Part shown: piece after piece, positions 1 through 4,456 of the stretch
Layout: the number at the start of each line of letters is the position of its first letter
Position numbering within the stretch: position 1 is the stretch's first letter
Notes under the pieces: model-generated
Databases searched by the model: none
Seen by the model: only the letters and a program-made list of their open reading frames with translations
What the model was told of the DNA's origin: nothing
Program-made: the position numbers and the translations under genes
NCBI GenBank assembly: GCA_030655675.1
Contig: JAUSPM010000210.1
Span: forward strand, 1-11,316
Direction: 5' to 3'
DNA from: Methanosarcinaceae archaeon
Lineage (GTDB): Archaea > Halobacteriota > Methanosarcinia > Methanosarcinales > Methanosarcinaceae
DNA: 11,316 nucleotides

Positions 1-224
1 TTCTTAATATCCTCTACCATTCTTTTGATCTCATCCACATCTTTCTCGACTCTTGTCAGGCGGTCACTGCTGCCGGCTCCAACAAAATCGGACCTGTTTA
101 GCAGTGTGACTATCACACCTACGATCACCAGTATAATTAAGATATTCAGGATAAAACTAAATACCGAACTGTATGCACTATATCCTGTACCATACATCAT
201 ATCCATCATATTGTAGTCTACCAA
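1..224 (-). CDS. Small membrane protein with coiled-coil tail, partial
   Basis: The C-terminus runs off the left edge; 74 codons are visible. I place the start at a TTG (224-222) because a GAGGTG Shine-Dalgarno (236-231) sits six bases before it and the frame is open; the next in-frame ATG is at 209. The N-terminus is rich in Met, Tyr and Gly (MMDMMYGTGY), followed by one hydrophobic helix (about residues 20-42) and a charged heptad-like segment beginning RLTRVEKDVDEI, probably a coiled coil. The layout matches the upstream neighbour at 306-530, so the two look like tandem paralogs. No function is recognised. A small membrane-anchored oligomer with a metal-binding or structural Met/Tyr patch is conceivable, but this is only inferred from composition. 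Confidence 0.7.
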   Translation of the reverse strand, partial: MVDYNMMDMMYGTGYSAYSSVFSFILNILIILVIVGVIVTLLNRSDFVGAGSSDRLTRVEKDVDEIKRMVEDIK

Positions 225-248
225 ATCATTCACCTCATTATAAATTGT

Positions 249-275
249 GGGCTATTGCCCTGTATAATATCAGGG
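249..275 (-). promoter_or_regulatory. Palindrome around a TATA-like core, with an overlapping second hairpin
   Basis: CCCTG (258-262) and CAGGG (271-275) are perfect inverted arms around TATAATAT (263-270). A second perfect arm pair, GGGC (249-252) and GCCC (257-260), shares bases 258-260 with the first, so in RNA the two hairpins exclude each other. The TATA-like core lies about 40 bases before the TTG start of the gene at 1-224. It could be a promoter with a surrounding operator, or a switching leader between the two small genes. The arms are directly visible; the roles are inferred. Confidence 0.4.
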
Positions 276-305
276 TCTTATGTATATTATTGTTTTCTAA
301 TACCA

Positions 306-530
306 TCACTCAAGTTTTTTAAGTATCTTTTCAAGTGTATCCCTGGTGCGTTCGGTCTCTCTTTCAAGCCTTGCGATCCTTGAGTCGTCATCTCCACCAT
401 GGCGTCTGTTGTTAAACAGTGATGATACTCCCCATATTATCGCAAGAAGTATTATTATGTTAATGATTGGGCCTATAAATCCGAGACCAAAACCGCCTCC
501 GCCCATTCCGTAACTGCCATATCCCATCAT
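306..530 (-). CDS. Small Met/Gly-rich membrane protein with coiled-coil tail
   Basis: This is a 74-residue protein. The frame opens at a GTG (539), but that GTG is part of the GAGGTG Shine-Dalgarno (542-537), which sits six bases before ATG 530. I therefore choose ATG 530, the same spacing as in the downstream neighbour. The N-terminus is MMGYGSYGMGGGG, then a hydrophobic helix (about residues 18-37), NNRRHGGDDD, and a charged coiled-coil-like tail (RIARLERETERTRDTLEKI). Positive charges after the helix suggest that the tail is cytoplasmic. The build matches the partial gene at 1-224, which suggests duplication. The family is not recognised. It has its own TATA-like box upstream (591-600), so it need not be co-transcribed with the gene at 741-1322. 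Confidence 0.75.
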   Translation of the reverse strand: MMGYGSYGMGGGGFGLGFIGPIINIIILLAIIWGVSSLFNNRRHGGDDDSRIARLERETERTRDTLEKILKKLE

Positions 531-590
531 TATTGTCACCTCGTTTTTAAAACAATTTTATCTGTCAATTTCATTTTATTATTTTCATAA

Positions 591-600
591 TATATAATTT
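591..600 (-). promoter_or_regulatory. Probable TATA box of the 306-530 gene
   Basis: Read on the minus strand this is AAATTATATA, about 60 bases before ATG 530. Initiation about 25 bases downstream would give a leader of roughly 35 bases containing the GAGGTG site. The surroundings are strongly AT-rich, so the exact box is uncertain. Confidence 0.45.
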
Positions 601-609
601 ATAGAATTA

Positions 610-675
610 TATAGAATTATATAGTGCGAGTTAATCCGAGCACATCGAGGATTTTCTCGTTGTATATAATCTATA
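610..675. repeat. Long hairpin element, copy 1 of a diverged direct repeat
   Basis: Nested arms pair as follows: TATAG 610-614 with CTATA 671-675; ATTATATA 616-623 with TATATAAT 663-670; CGAG 627-630 with CTCG 656-659; AATCC 633-637 with GGATT 649-653, around an 11-base loop. TT faces TT between the two inner stems. That gives 22 pairs. The inner 33 bases are repeated in changed form at 689-721, with compensating stem differences. The element lies in the 3' region of the gene at 741-1322 and upstream of the next promoter, so it could end or protect that transcript. No protein frame covers it. Confidence 0.65.
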
Positions 676-688
676 AGATTATGTAGTC

Positions 689-721
689 CAAGTTAATGCG
701 AACGAAGTAAGCATTTTCTTG
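689..721. repeat. Hairpin element, copy 2 of the diverged direct repeat
   Basis: CAAG 689-692 pairs with CTTG 718-721, and AATGC 695-699 pairs with GCATT 711-715. The TT/TT internal loop and 11-base loop are the same as in copy 1, which lies 62 bases to the left. Two stem pairs differ between the copies on both sides (G-C to A-T, and C-G to G-C), so the fold is kept while the sequence changes. The outer AT-rich arms of copy 1 are absent here. Confidence 0.6.
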
Positions 722-740
722 CAAAATGTTGGTGTATGGC

Positions 741-1322
741 TTAGTAGCCATACATCATTCCGTATCCTGTGCCAGCCCCCATCATTCCACCACGGTAGGA
801 TCGGGTGTTTGTAGGATATGCCTGCTGGGTTTCTGTGTCGTAATCCTCGACCACTTCACCTGTGAATGCATCGATGCGAGCCTGTTCGATAGTGCCGTCG
901 TCATCTGTGTAGTAAACAACCCACCATCTGCCCATCTGGTAGATGTTGTTTTCGGACACCTCGCCATCGATCTGATCCTGTGCGATCGCAAGTGCATCTT
1001 TAACAGTCTGGACTGTTACTTCTTGAGCATTGGTATCATATCCTGATGCAGTCGGCGCATATCCGCCATTGCCCATCATGCCGTATCCGTTTCCCATCAT
1101 ACCATAGCCATTGTTAAATCCCATGTGGTCTGCCATCCAGCCGTAGCCATTTCCCATCATGCCATAGCCATTGCCAAATCCCATGTGGTTTGCCATCCAG
1201 CCGTACCAGCCGTTGTTTGTCTGGGTTTGAGAATCATTAGTTTCTGCGCTTACGACACCTGCCCCAAATGTTCCAAGAACAAGTGCTGAAAGCAGGAGTG
1301 CAATTATTGTAGTATTTTTCAT
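741..1322 (-). CDS. Exported PepSY-like protein with Met/Gly/Tyr/His repeats
   Basis: This is a 193-residue protein. A signal peptide is clear, with a hydrophobic stretch at about residues 5-22 and a likely cut after VSA (residue 26). Residues 38-88 are low-complexity repeats of units such as GYGWMADHMGF and GYGMMGNGY; the C-terminus returns to this style (GYGMMYGY). Between them, residues 101-160 look like a PepSY-type domain: an alpha segment with VKDALAIAQ, then WWVVYYTDDDG and ARIDAFTGEVV strands. The Met and His residues could bind soft metals such as copper, but this is inferred from composition. The start is supported by AAGGTG (1335-1330), seven bases before ATG. The repeats are encoded by a recent 60-base tandem duplication. 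No enzymatic residues are recognised. Confidence 0.8.
   Translation of the reverse strand: MKNTTIIALLLSALVLGTFGAGVVSAETNDSQTQTNNGWYGWMANHMGFGNGYGMMGNGYGWMADHMGFNNGYGMMGNGYGMMGNGGYAPTASGYDTNAQEVTVQTVKDALAIAQDQIDGEVSENNIYQMGRWWVVYYTDDDGTIEQARIDAFTGEVVEDYDTETQQAYPTNTRSYRGGMMGAGTGYGMMYGY
1081..1200 (-). repeat. 60-base tandem duplication within the repeat protein
   Basis: Bases 1081-1140 and 1141-1200 align without gaps and differ at about seven positions. Each copy encodes about 20 residues of the Gly/Tyr/Met region, including the HMGF motif. A partial further unit begins at 1201. The period is a multiple of three, so gain or loss of units keeps the frame. Confidence 0.85.
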
Positions 1323-1401
1323 TATTTTTCACCTTCGTTTTGAGTATGTTAATGTAAAATTTGCTGCACACATTGTAGATACACAACATATGTAGCCTCA
1401 A

Positions 1402-1433
1402 ACTTACATATAGCGCTAATTGGATATATATGT
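1402..1433 (-). promoter_or_regulatory. Candidate promoter of the exported repeat protein
   Basis: Two TATA-like stretches occur upstream of the 741-1322 gene on the minus strand: ACATATATA at about 1433-1425 and TATATGTAA at about 1412-1404. They are separated by the palindrome TAGCGCTA. Either would give a leader of about 60-85 bases. Which one is used cannot be told from sequence. Confidence 0.35.
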
Positions 1434-1503
1434 TACGCATAGCCATACGAAGTGTACACTACGCCGAACAATTTAGGCTAAAAACAGCCGCAATAGGCGC
1501 GCA

Positions 1504-2436
1504 TCAAAAGAACAGGATTAGCAGAAGCGTAATTACAATCAGTATGCCTTCACGCAACAGGGCTGAGAGGAGCATGACCTTCAGTCCAAGACGTGGTCCG
1601 AATATCCCCATATAATATGGTGCAAGTATCCGTATGGTTGTCACACTTGAGAGTATTTTTCCAACCATTAGCGTCACAATTATATCTCTGCTGCTGAGGA
1701 TTCCTTCTGCCAGCATATTGCCTGCAATCGTATATGCTGCGATCTTGCTTGCGAATTGTGCTGCAATTATCGGCAGACCACTTGCAGGAACCGGCAGGTA
1801 TTCAGATATCGCCTGCAGGTGTACGGCAAGTGTATCAAACAGTCCGAGGTCGATCAATACAAACACGACAATCGTTGTGGGAATCATCACACCAAGTATC
1901 CTGCCGAGTGTTTTTTTCGATCTTTTAATGCTTGATCTCAGAGCAACAGAGAACGGTGGACGATTTGTTTGCTCTATATCAGAATTATCCGGTTTTTTAT
2001 CGAGCATAAAATGTCCCACAAAAAGTACTACAATAGTCTTGATGAAGCCAACCAGAGTCAACAAACCGATATAGATCAGACCTGTCACACCAAGCAGAGG
2101 CACAAGGACGGGAAGGAGCGTGCGCCAGTGCATGATGATCGAGGGAAATGAGTTCAAGATGGATGATATGATGAGTTCCCTCTCATCTATCAATTTCTTG
2201 TCATAGAGGTGCTTGAGAGACGCATTTGCAGCCGCAGGGGACGCGAATGCGGTCAGGAAACTGACGCCACATTCATTCCTGAGGTGTGCAAATTTAGTCA
2301 GTGGAAGAACCAGAAAACCAATTTTCTTTATCCACCCAAGTTCTACGAATAGTTCTGCAAGTATGACACCAACTACCATATAGGGAACAATATATGCGAG
2401 GTAATTGATGGAGTCGGCTAAAGCATTTGTGAGCAT
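1504..2436 (-). CDS. GATE-domain (nucleoside recognition-like) membrane protein
   Basis: This 310-residue, very hydrophobic protein has about eight membrane segments in two halves joined by a polar linker (about residues 144-172). Each half carries a similar small-residue motif (FASPAAANASL at 64-74; FASKIAAYTIAGN at 228-240), as expected for the two-fold pseudo-repeated GATE/nucleoside-recognition family, which also includes the spore maturation proteins SpmA/B. The substrate is unknown and the family name does not prove nucleoside transport. The start at ATG 2436 is the first possible one, because a stop lies just upstream in frame. No Shine-Dalgarno is visible, and a TATA-like box about 25-33 bases before ATG suggests a leaderless message. 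It lies downstream of the rhodanese gene but is separated from it by a hairpin. The link to cytochrome maturation is positional only. Confidence 0.75.
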   Translation of the reverse strand: MLTNALADSINYLAYIVPYMVVGVILAELFVELGWIKKIGFLVLPLTKFAHLRNECGVSFLTAFASPAAANASLKHLYDKKLIDERELIISSILNSFPSIIMHWRTLLPVLVPLLGVTGLIYIGLLTLVGFIKTIVVLFVGHFMLDKKPDNSDIEQTNRPPFSVALRSSIKRSKKTLGRILGVMIPTTIVVFVLIDLGLFDTLAVHLQAISEYLPVPASGLPIIAAQFASKIAAYTIAGNMLAEGILSSRDIIVTLMVGKILSSVTTIRILAPYYMGIFGPRLGLKVMLLSALLREGILIVITLLLILFF

Positions 2437-2461
2437 TGCTATTCAAATAGGATTAAAGGTG

Positions 2462-2469
2462 ATAAAATA
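2462..2469 (-). promoter_or_regulatory. TATA-like box for a leaderless GATE-protein message
   Basis: On the minus strand the bases read TATTTTAT, ending 25 bases before ATG 2436. That is the spacing expected when transcription starts at or just before the start codon. It agrees with the missing Shine-Dalgarno. Confidence 0.45.
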
Positions 2470-2472
2470 GTT

Positions 2473-2497
2473 GTGAGCCAACAGATATCCGGCTCAC
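2473..2497 (-). terminator. Hairpin after the rhodanese gene
   Basis: GTGAGCC (2473-2479) and GGCTCAC (2491-2497) form a perfect 7-base stem with an 11-base loop. On the minus strand it begins 21 bases after the rhodanese stop and is followed by an AT-rich stretch containing TTTT. It probably marks the end of the rhodanese transcript, though the T-run is weak. Confidence 0.5.
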
Positions 2498-2517
2498 GTA
2501 TTATGTTGTTCTTATGT

Positions 2518-2979
2518 TTACGTTACGGTAGGATATTCTGCATTATTCCATTCATTGATGCCGCCAAGCATGTTGTAAACGTCCGGATAACCTGCATCGA
2601 TCAGTATGTTGCTTGCGGTAACACTTCGGCGACCGCTTCTGCAATAGACAAGTATCTTTGCATCTTCGGGAACTTCATCCAGACGTGATGCCAGTTCATA
2701 ATCAGGGATCAGTATTGCACCTTCGATGTATCCTGCATCGAATTCCTCTTGTGTTCTTACATCAAGAAGGAATACTTCGTTGTTGTCGATCATCTGTTTT
2801 GCCTGTTCTATGGAAATGTCTGTAAATCCGTTCAGAGTGTCAGATTCATCATTTGATGTATCATCTGATATTATTGCAGTTTCTGTCCCCTGGGTGTCTT
2901 CGTTGTCAATGCACCCAATCCCTGCAAATAACAGGATCAAAAGGATGGAAATTGCTATTGTTTTCTTGAATATGTTCAT
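2518..2979 (-). CDS. Rhodanese-domain lipoprotein
   Basis: This is a 153-residue protein. The N-terminus has lysines, a hydrophobic core and a lipobox-like AGIGC with Cys23, so it is probably lipid-anchored outside the cell. An acidic, Ser/Thr-rich linker (about 24-52) leads to one rhodanese domain (about 53-153). That domain has the LLDVRTQEEF motif, GAILIPDYEL, the active-site loop YCRSGRRS with catalytic Cys113, and a C-terminal LGGINEW. Rhodanese domains carry persulfide on this cysteine; the donor and acceptor here are unknown. The start is supported by AAGGTG (2990-2985), five bases before ATG. It is transcribed divergently from the ccm operon and faces the same extracytoplasmic compartment, so a role in thiol or sulfane-sulfur handling near cytochrome assembly is possible but not shown. 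Confidence 0.9.
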   Translation of the reverse strand: MNIFKKTIAISILLILLFAGIGCIDNEDTQGTETAIISDDTSNDESDTLNGFTDISIEQAKQMIDNNEVFLLDVRTQEEFDAGYIEGAILIPDYELASRLDEVPEDAKILVYCRSGRRSVTASNILIDAGYPDVYNMLGGINEWNNAEYPTVT

Positions 2980-3010
2980 ATTTGCACCTTTAACATTGGT
3001 ATATTGGCTA

Positions 3011-3031
3011 TTTACAGTAAGTGTATAAATA
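3011..3031 (-). promoter_or_regulatory. Promoter of the rhodanese gene
   Basis: The minus-strand TATA box TATTTATA lies at 3031-3024. Initiation would fall near 3000, giving a leader of about 20 bases with the AAGGTG site. Just inside is TTTACAGTAA (3011-3020), a compact arrangement of the same TTTAC/GTAA half-sites that form the two palindromes further right, so shared control is possible. Confidence 0.5.
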
Positions 3032-3134
3032 GATAGTTACCATTTATCTCGAACCGACAATATATCCAAATTATTCTTATTATGTTTCTTAAAATAAACA
3101 ATCCAAATTTGCCGCAAACACAGATACCCCTGAC

Positions 3135-3151
3135 TTTACACCAGCCGTAAA
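3135..3151. promoter_or_regulatory. Palindromic site, copy A (TTTACA-N5-CGTAAA)
   Basis: TTTACA (3135-3140) and CGTAAA (3146-3151) are inverted with one mismatch and a 5-base spacer. The right arm runs into GTACATATATG, a plausible TFB-site/TATA pair for plus-strand transcription that would start near 3185. The arrangement is shared with copy B before ccmE. Confidence 0.5.
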
Positions 3152-3180
3152 GTACATATATGTTTAACGTCTTTTGTGAA

Positions 3181-3354
3181 TTGATGAATAAAATGATCAT
3201 CTACGATCCAAAAGGACAGTGAAGGAACATGCGAATGACATCCCCATCATGTGCATGGATTTTTTGTTTGAACACATCCAACCACCTAATACCCCCATCT
3301 TACATCTGTTCAAATTCCACACTGTACGTAGATTGTTTTCATTTTATTCATCAA
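3181..3354. repeat. 174-base element with imperfect terminal inverted repeats
   Basis: The outer 15 bases (3181-3195 against 3340-3354) are perfectly inverted. After a small offset, ATCTACG (3199-3205) pairs with CGTAGAT (3327-3333), ACAGTG (3216-3221) with CACTGT (3320-3325), and GGAA (3224-3227) with TTCC (3315-3318). No transposase frame and no clear target duplication are seen at the ends. It may be a miniature transposable element, the remnant of one, or a structured RNA. It fills much of the divergent control region between the rhodanese gene and the ccm operon. Confidence 0.6.
3228..3265 (+). terminator. Hairpin followed by T6 inside the inverted-repeat element
   Basis: CATGC (3228-3232) pairs with GCATG (3253-3257), and ATGA (3235-3238) with TCAT (3247-3250), around CATCCCCA, with a 2-base mismatch. 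Six Ts follow at 3260-3265. On the plus strand this has the form of an intrinsic terminator. With the TATA-like box after copy A it would bound a transcript of about 80 bases. Confidence 0.4.
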
Positions 3355-3427
3355 ACTCCTTTTTAGAATATTATTTAATTACCCAAATTTGACAGTTCCT
3401 GTCTATTTTAAACTACACTATAATCAG

Positions 3428-3435
3428 TATATAAG
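3428..3435 (+). promoter_or_regulatory. Probable TATA box of the ccm operon
   Basis: TATATAAG is the best archaeal TATA box before ccmE. Initiation near 3455-3460 would put the palindrome at 3468-3484 just inside the transcript, a typical place for repression. A second, weaker box (GATATGCTTATA, 3488-3499) follows the palindrome and would give a nearly leaderless message. A choice needs transcript mapping. Confidence 0.5.
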
Positions 3436-3467
3436 TATCAGTCAACACCTTTACGTTTGTTGTAATG

Positions 3468-3484
3468 TTTACGACAACCGTAAA
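3468..3484. promoter_or_regulatory. Palindromic operator-like site, copy B (TTTACG-N5-CGTAAA)
   Basis: This is a perfect 6-base inverted repeat with spacer ACAAC, 42 bases before ccmE. Further half-sites are close by: TTTACG at 3450-3455 and TGTAAA at 3507-3512. After the right arm, GT-N2-ATATG matches copy A. It is likely bound by a dimeric regulator that is not encoded in the window. Confidence 0.55.
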
Positions 3485-3525
3485 GTTGATATGCTTATAC
3501 ACCTAATGTAAAGTACGGAGAATAT

Positions 3526-3939
3526 ATGATGAAACGAAAAAACAGAACAATCCTTGGAATAGCAATTATCGTTGTATTACTTGGATTTCTTGCAGTCAGC
3601 AGTTTTAGTAATTCCTTATCATTCTATGTAACCATCAATGAACTTAAAGACAAAGGCGAATTGGGATATGGTGAAACCGTCAATATCAATGGTTCTGTGA
3701 TATTGGAATCAATAAACTGGGAACCTGAAAATCAATTACTGGAATTCACGCTCAAAGACGGCGGTGAAACCCTGAATGTGGTCTATGAAGGCAGTTTGCC
3801 AAACAATTTCAGGGAAGCAACATCCGTGGTTGTTACCGGACAATATTCGGAAGACCAGATATTCAGGGCGAATAAGATGCTTGTGAAATGCCCCTCAAAA
3901 TATGCAGCCGATGATGTCACTGTGGAGACATCGAAATGA
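3526..3939 (+). CDS. ccmE: CcmE, heme chaperone, CxxxY-type
   Basis: This 137-residue protein binds heme outside the membrane and passes it to CcmF for attachment to apocytochromes. An N-terminal membrane anchor (about residues 8-28) precedes an OB-fold beta barrel (about 33-120), with VNINGSVIL and VVVTGQY strands typical of CcmE. Classical CcmE attaches heme through a histidine near the C-terminus; here the equivalent region reads KCPSKYAAD with Cys122 and Tyr126, the CxxxY form known from archaea and some bacteria. Two adjacent ATG codons are possible (3526 and 3529), with GGAG at 3517-3520. The gene opens the seven-gene operon, and its TGA overlaps the next ATG by four bases. The heme loader CcmC is not in the window. 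Confidence 0.93.
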   Translation: MMKRKNRTILGIAIIVVLLGFLAVSSFSNSLSFYVTINELKDKGELGYGETVNINGSVILESINWEPENQLLEFTLKDGGETLNVVYEGSLPNNFREATSVVVTGQYSEDQIFRANKMLVKCPSKYAADDVTVETSK

Positions 3940-4451
3940 CCAAATCCTCCACAACTTTTTTATTGATATTCGGAATTCCGCTGTTGTTCCTAGCAGTAAT
4001 TGCATCAGCCCAGTCAGCCGGATGGATCGCAAGCGAGCAATCACAATCAGGGGACATTGTTGAAAGTACAACTTTGCCGGATGGCGAGATGCTGAGGTTA
4101 GGCAAACTTAATTTTTACACATCACTTGACAGGGGAATTGAAAAGGCGAACGAGAGCGAGAAAATGGTCTTTGTTTATTTCAGGTCTGAATCATGCGGCT
4201 GGTGCAAGAAATTCGAGGCTGAATCCTTCAATGATATACGTATTATCAAAATTTTGAATGAGAATTTTGAACTCGTAACTCTGGACACTGTCAAACAGCA
4301 AGAACTTGCAATCAGTATGAGAGTGCGAGGCACCCCCACAGAAGTATTCCTAAAACCCGATGGGACTGAGATAAAGGACGCACGAATCCCGGGTTATGTT
4401 GATACTGATACATTTTTGAAATTATTGAATGAAATTATTGATAAGAAGTGA
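3936..4451 (+). CDS. Anchored thioredoxin-fold protein, CGWC
   Basis: This is a 171-residue protein with an N-terminal signal anchor (about residues 7-25) and an extracytoplasmic thioredoxin-like domain (about 57-170). The redox motif is ESCGWCKKF with Cys87 and Cys90. The cis-proline loop is RGTPTEVF with Pro134, and the end carries IPGYVDTDTF. The form resembles thioredoxin-fold partners of CcdA/DsbD, so it probably relays reducing equivalents to apocytochrome CxxCH cysteines or to CcmE Cys122, in the place of CcmG. This role is inferred from the operon. It overlaps ccmE by ATGA, and its stop overlaps the GTGATC site before the next gene, which indicates translational coupling. It is a paralog of the protein at 7859-8407. 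Confidence 0.88.
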   Translation: MTKSSTTFLLIFGIPLLFLAVIASAQSAGWIASEQSQSGDIVESTTLPDGEMLRLGKLNFYTSLDRGIEKANESEKMVFVYFRSESCGWCKKFEAESFNDIRIIKILNENFELVTLDTVKQQELAISMRVRGTPTEVFLKPDGTEIKDARIPGYVDTDTFLKLLNEIIDKK

Positions 4452-4456
4452 TCATA

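Noticed and set aside
25..216. 63-codon frame on the plus strand at the left edge
   Set aside because: Opposite the better supported minus-strand gene with TTG start and GAGGTG site.
611..722. Direct repeats 62 bases apart considered as a CRISPR remnant
   Set aside because: The two copies are only about 70 percent identical, are self-complementary over most of their length, and have no further unit or cas gene nearby.
1081..1200. 60-base tandem repeat considered as a CRISPR or satellite array
   Set aside because: It lies wholly in frame in a coding region with no spacers; it is a protein repeat.
1440..1503. Search for a strong terminator after the GATE-protein gene
   Set aside because: Only a short palindrome AGTGTACACT (1450-1459), a 4-base stem and a five-base T-run on the minus strand were found, not enough to call a terminator.
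3012..3200. 62-codon frame on the minus strand in the divergent control region
   Set aside because: It covers the rhodanese TATA box and palindrome A, has AT-rich chance composition, and has no ribosome site.
3219..3392. 58-codon frame starting at GTG on the plus strand, overlapping the inverted-repeat element
   Set aside because: No convincing ribosome site. It runs through both the terminator-like hairpin and the right inverted arm, and the length is easily met by chance. It could be a decayed gene fragment, but nothing supports that.
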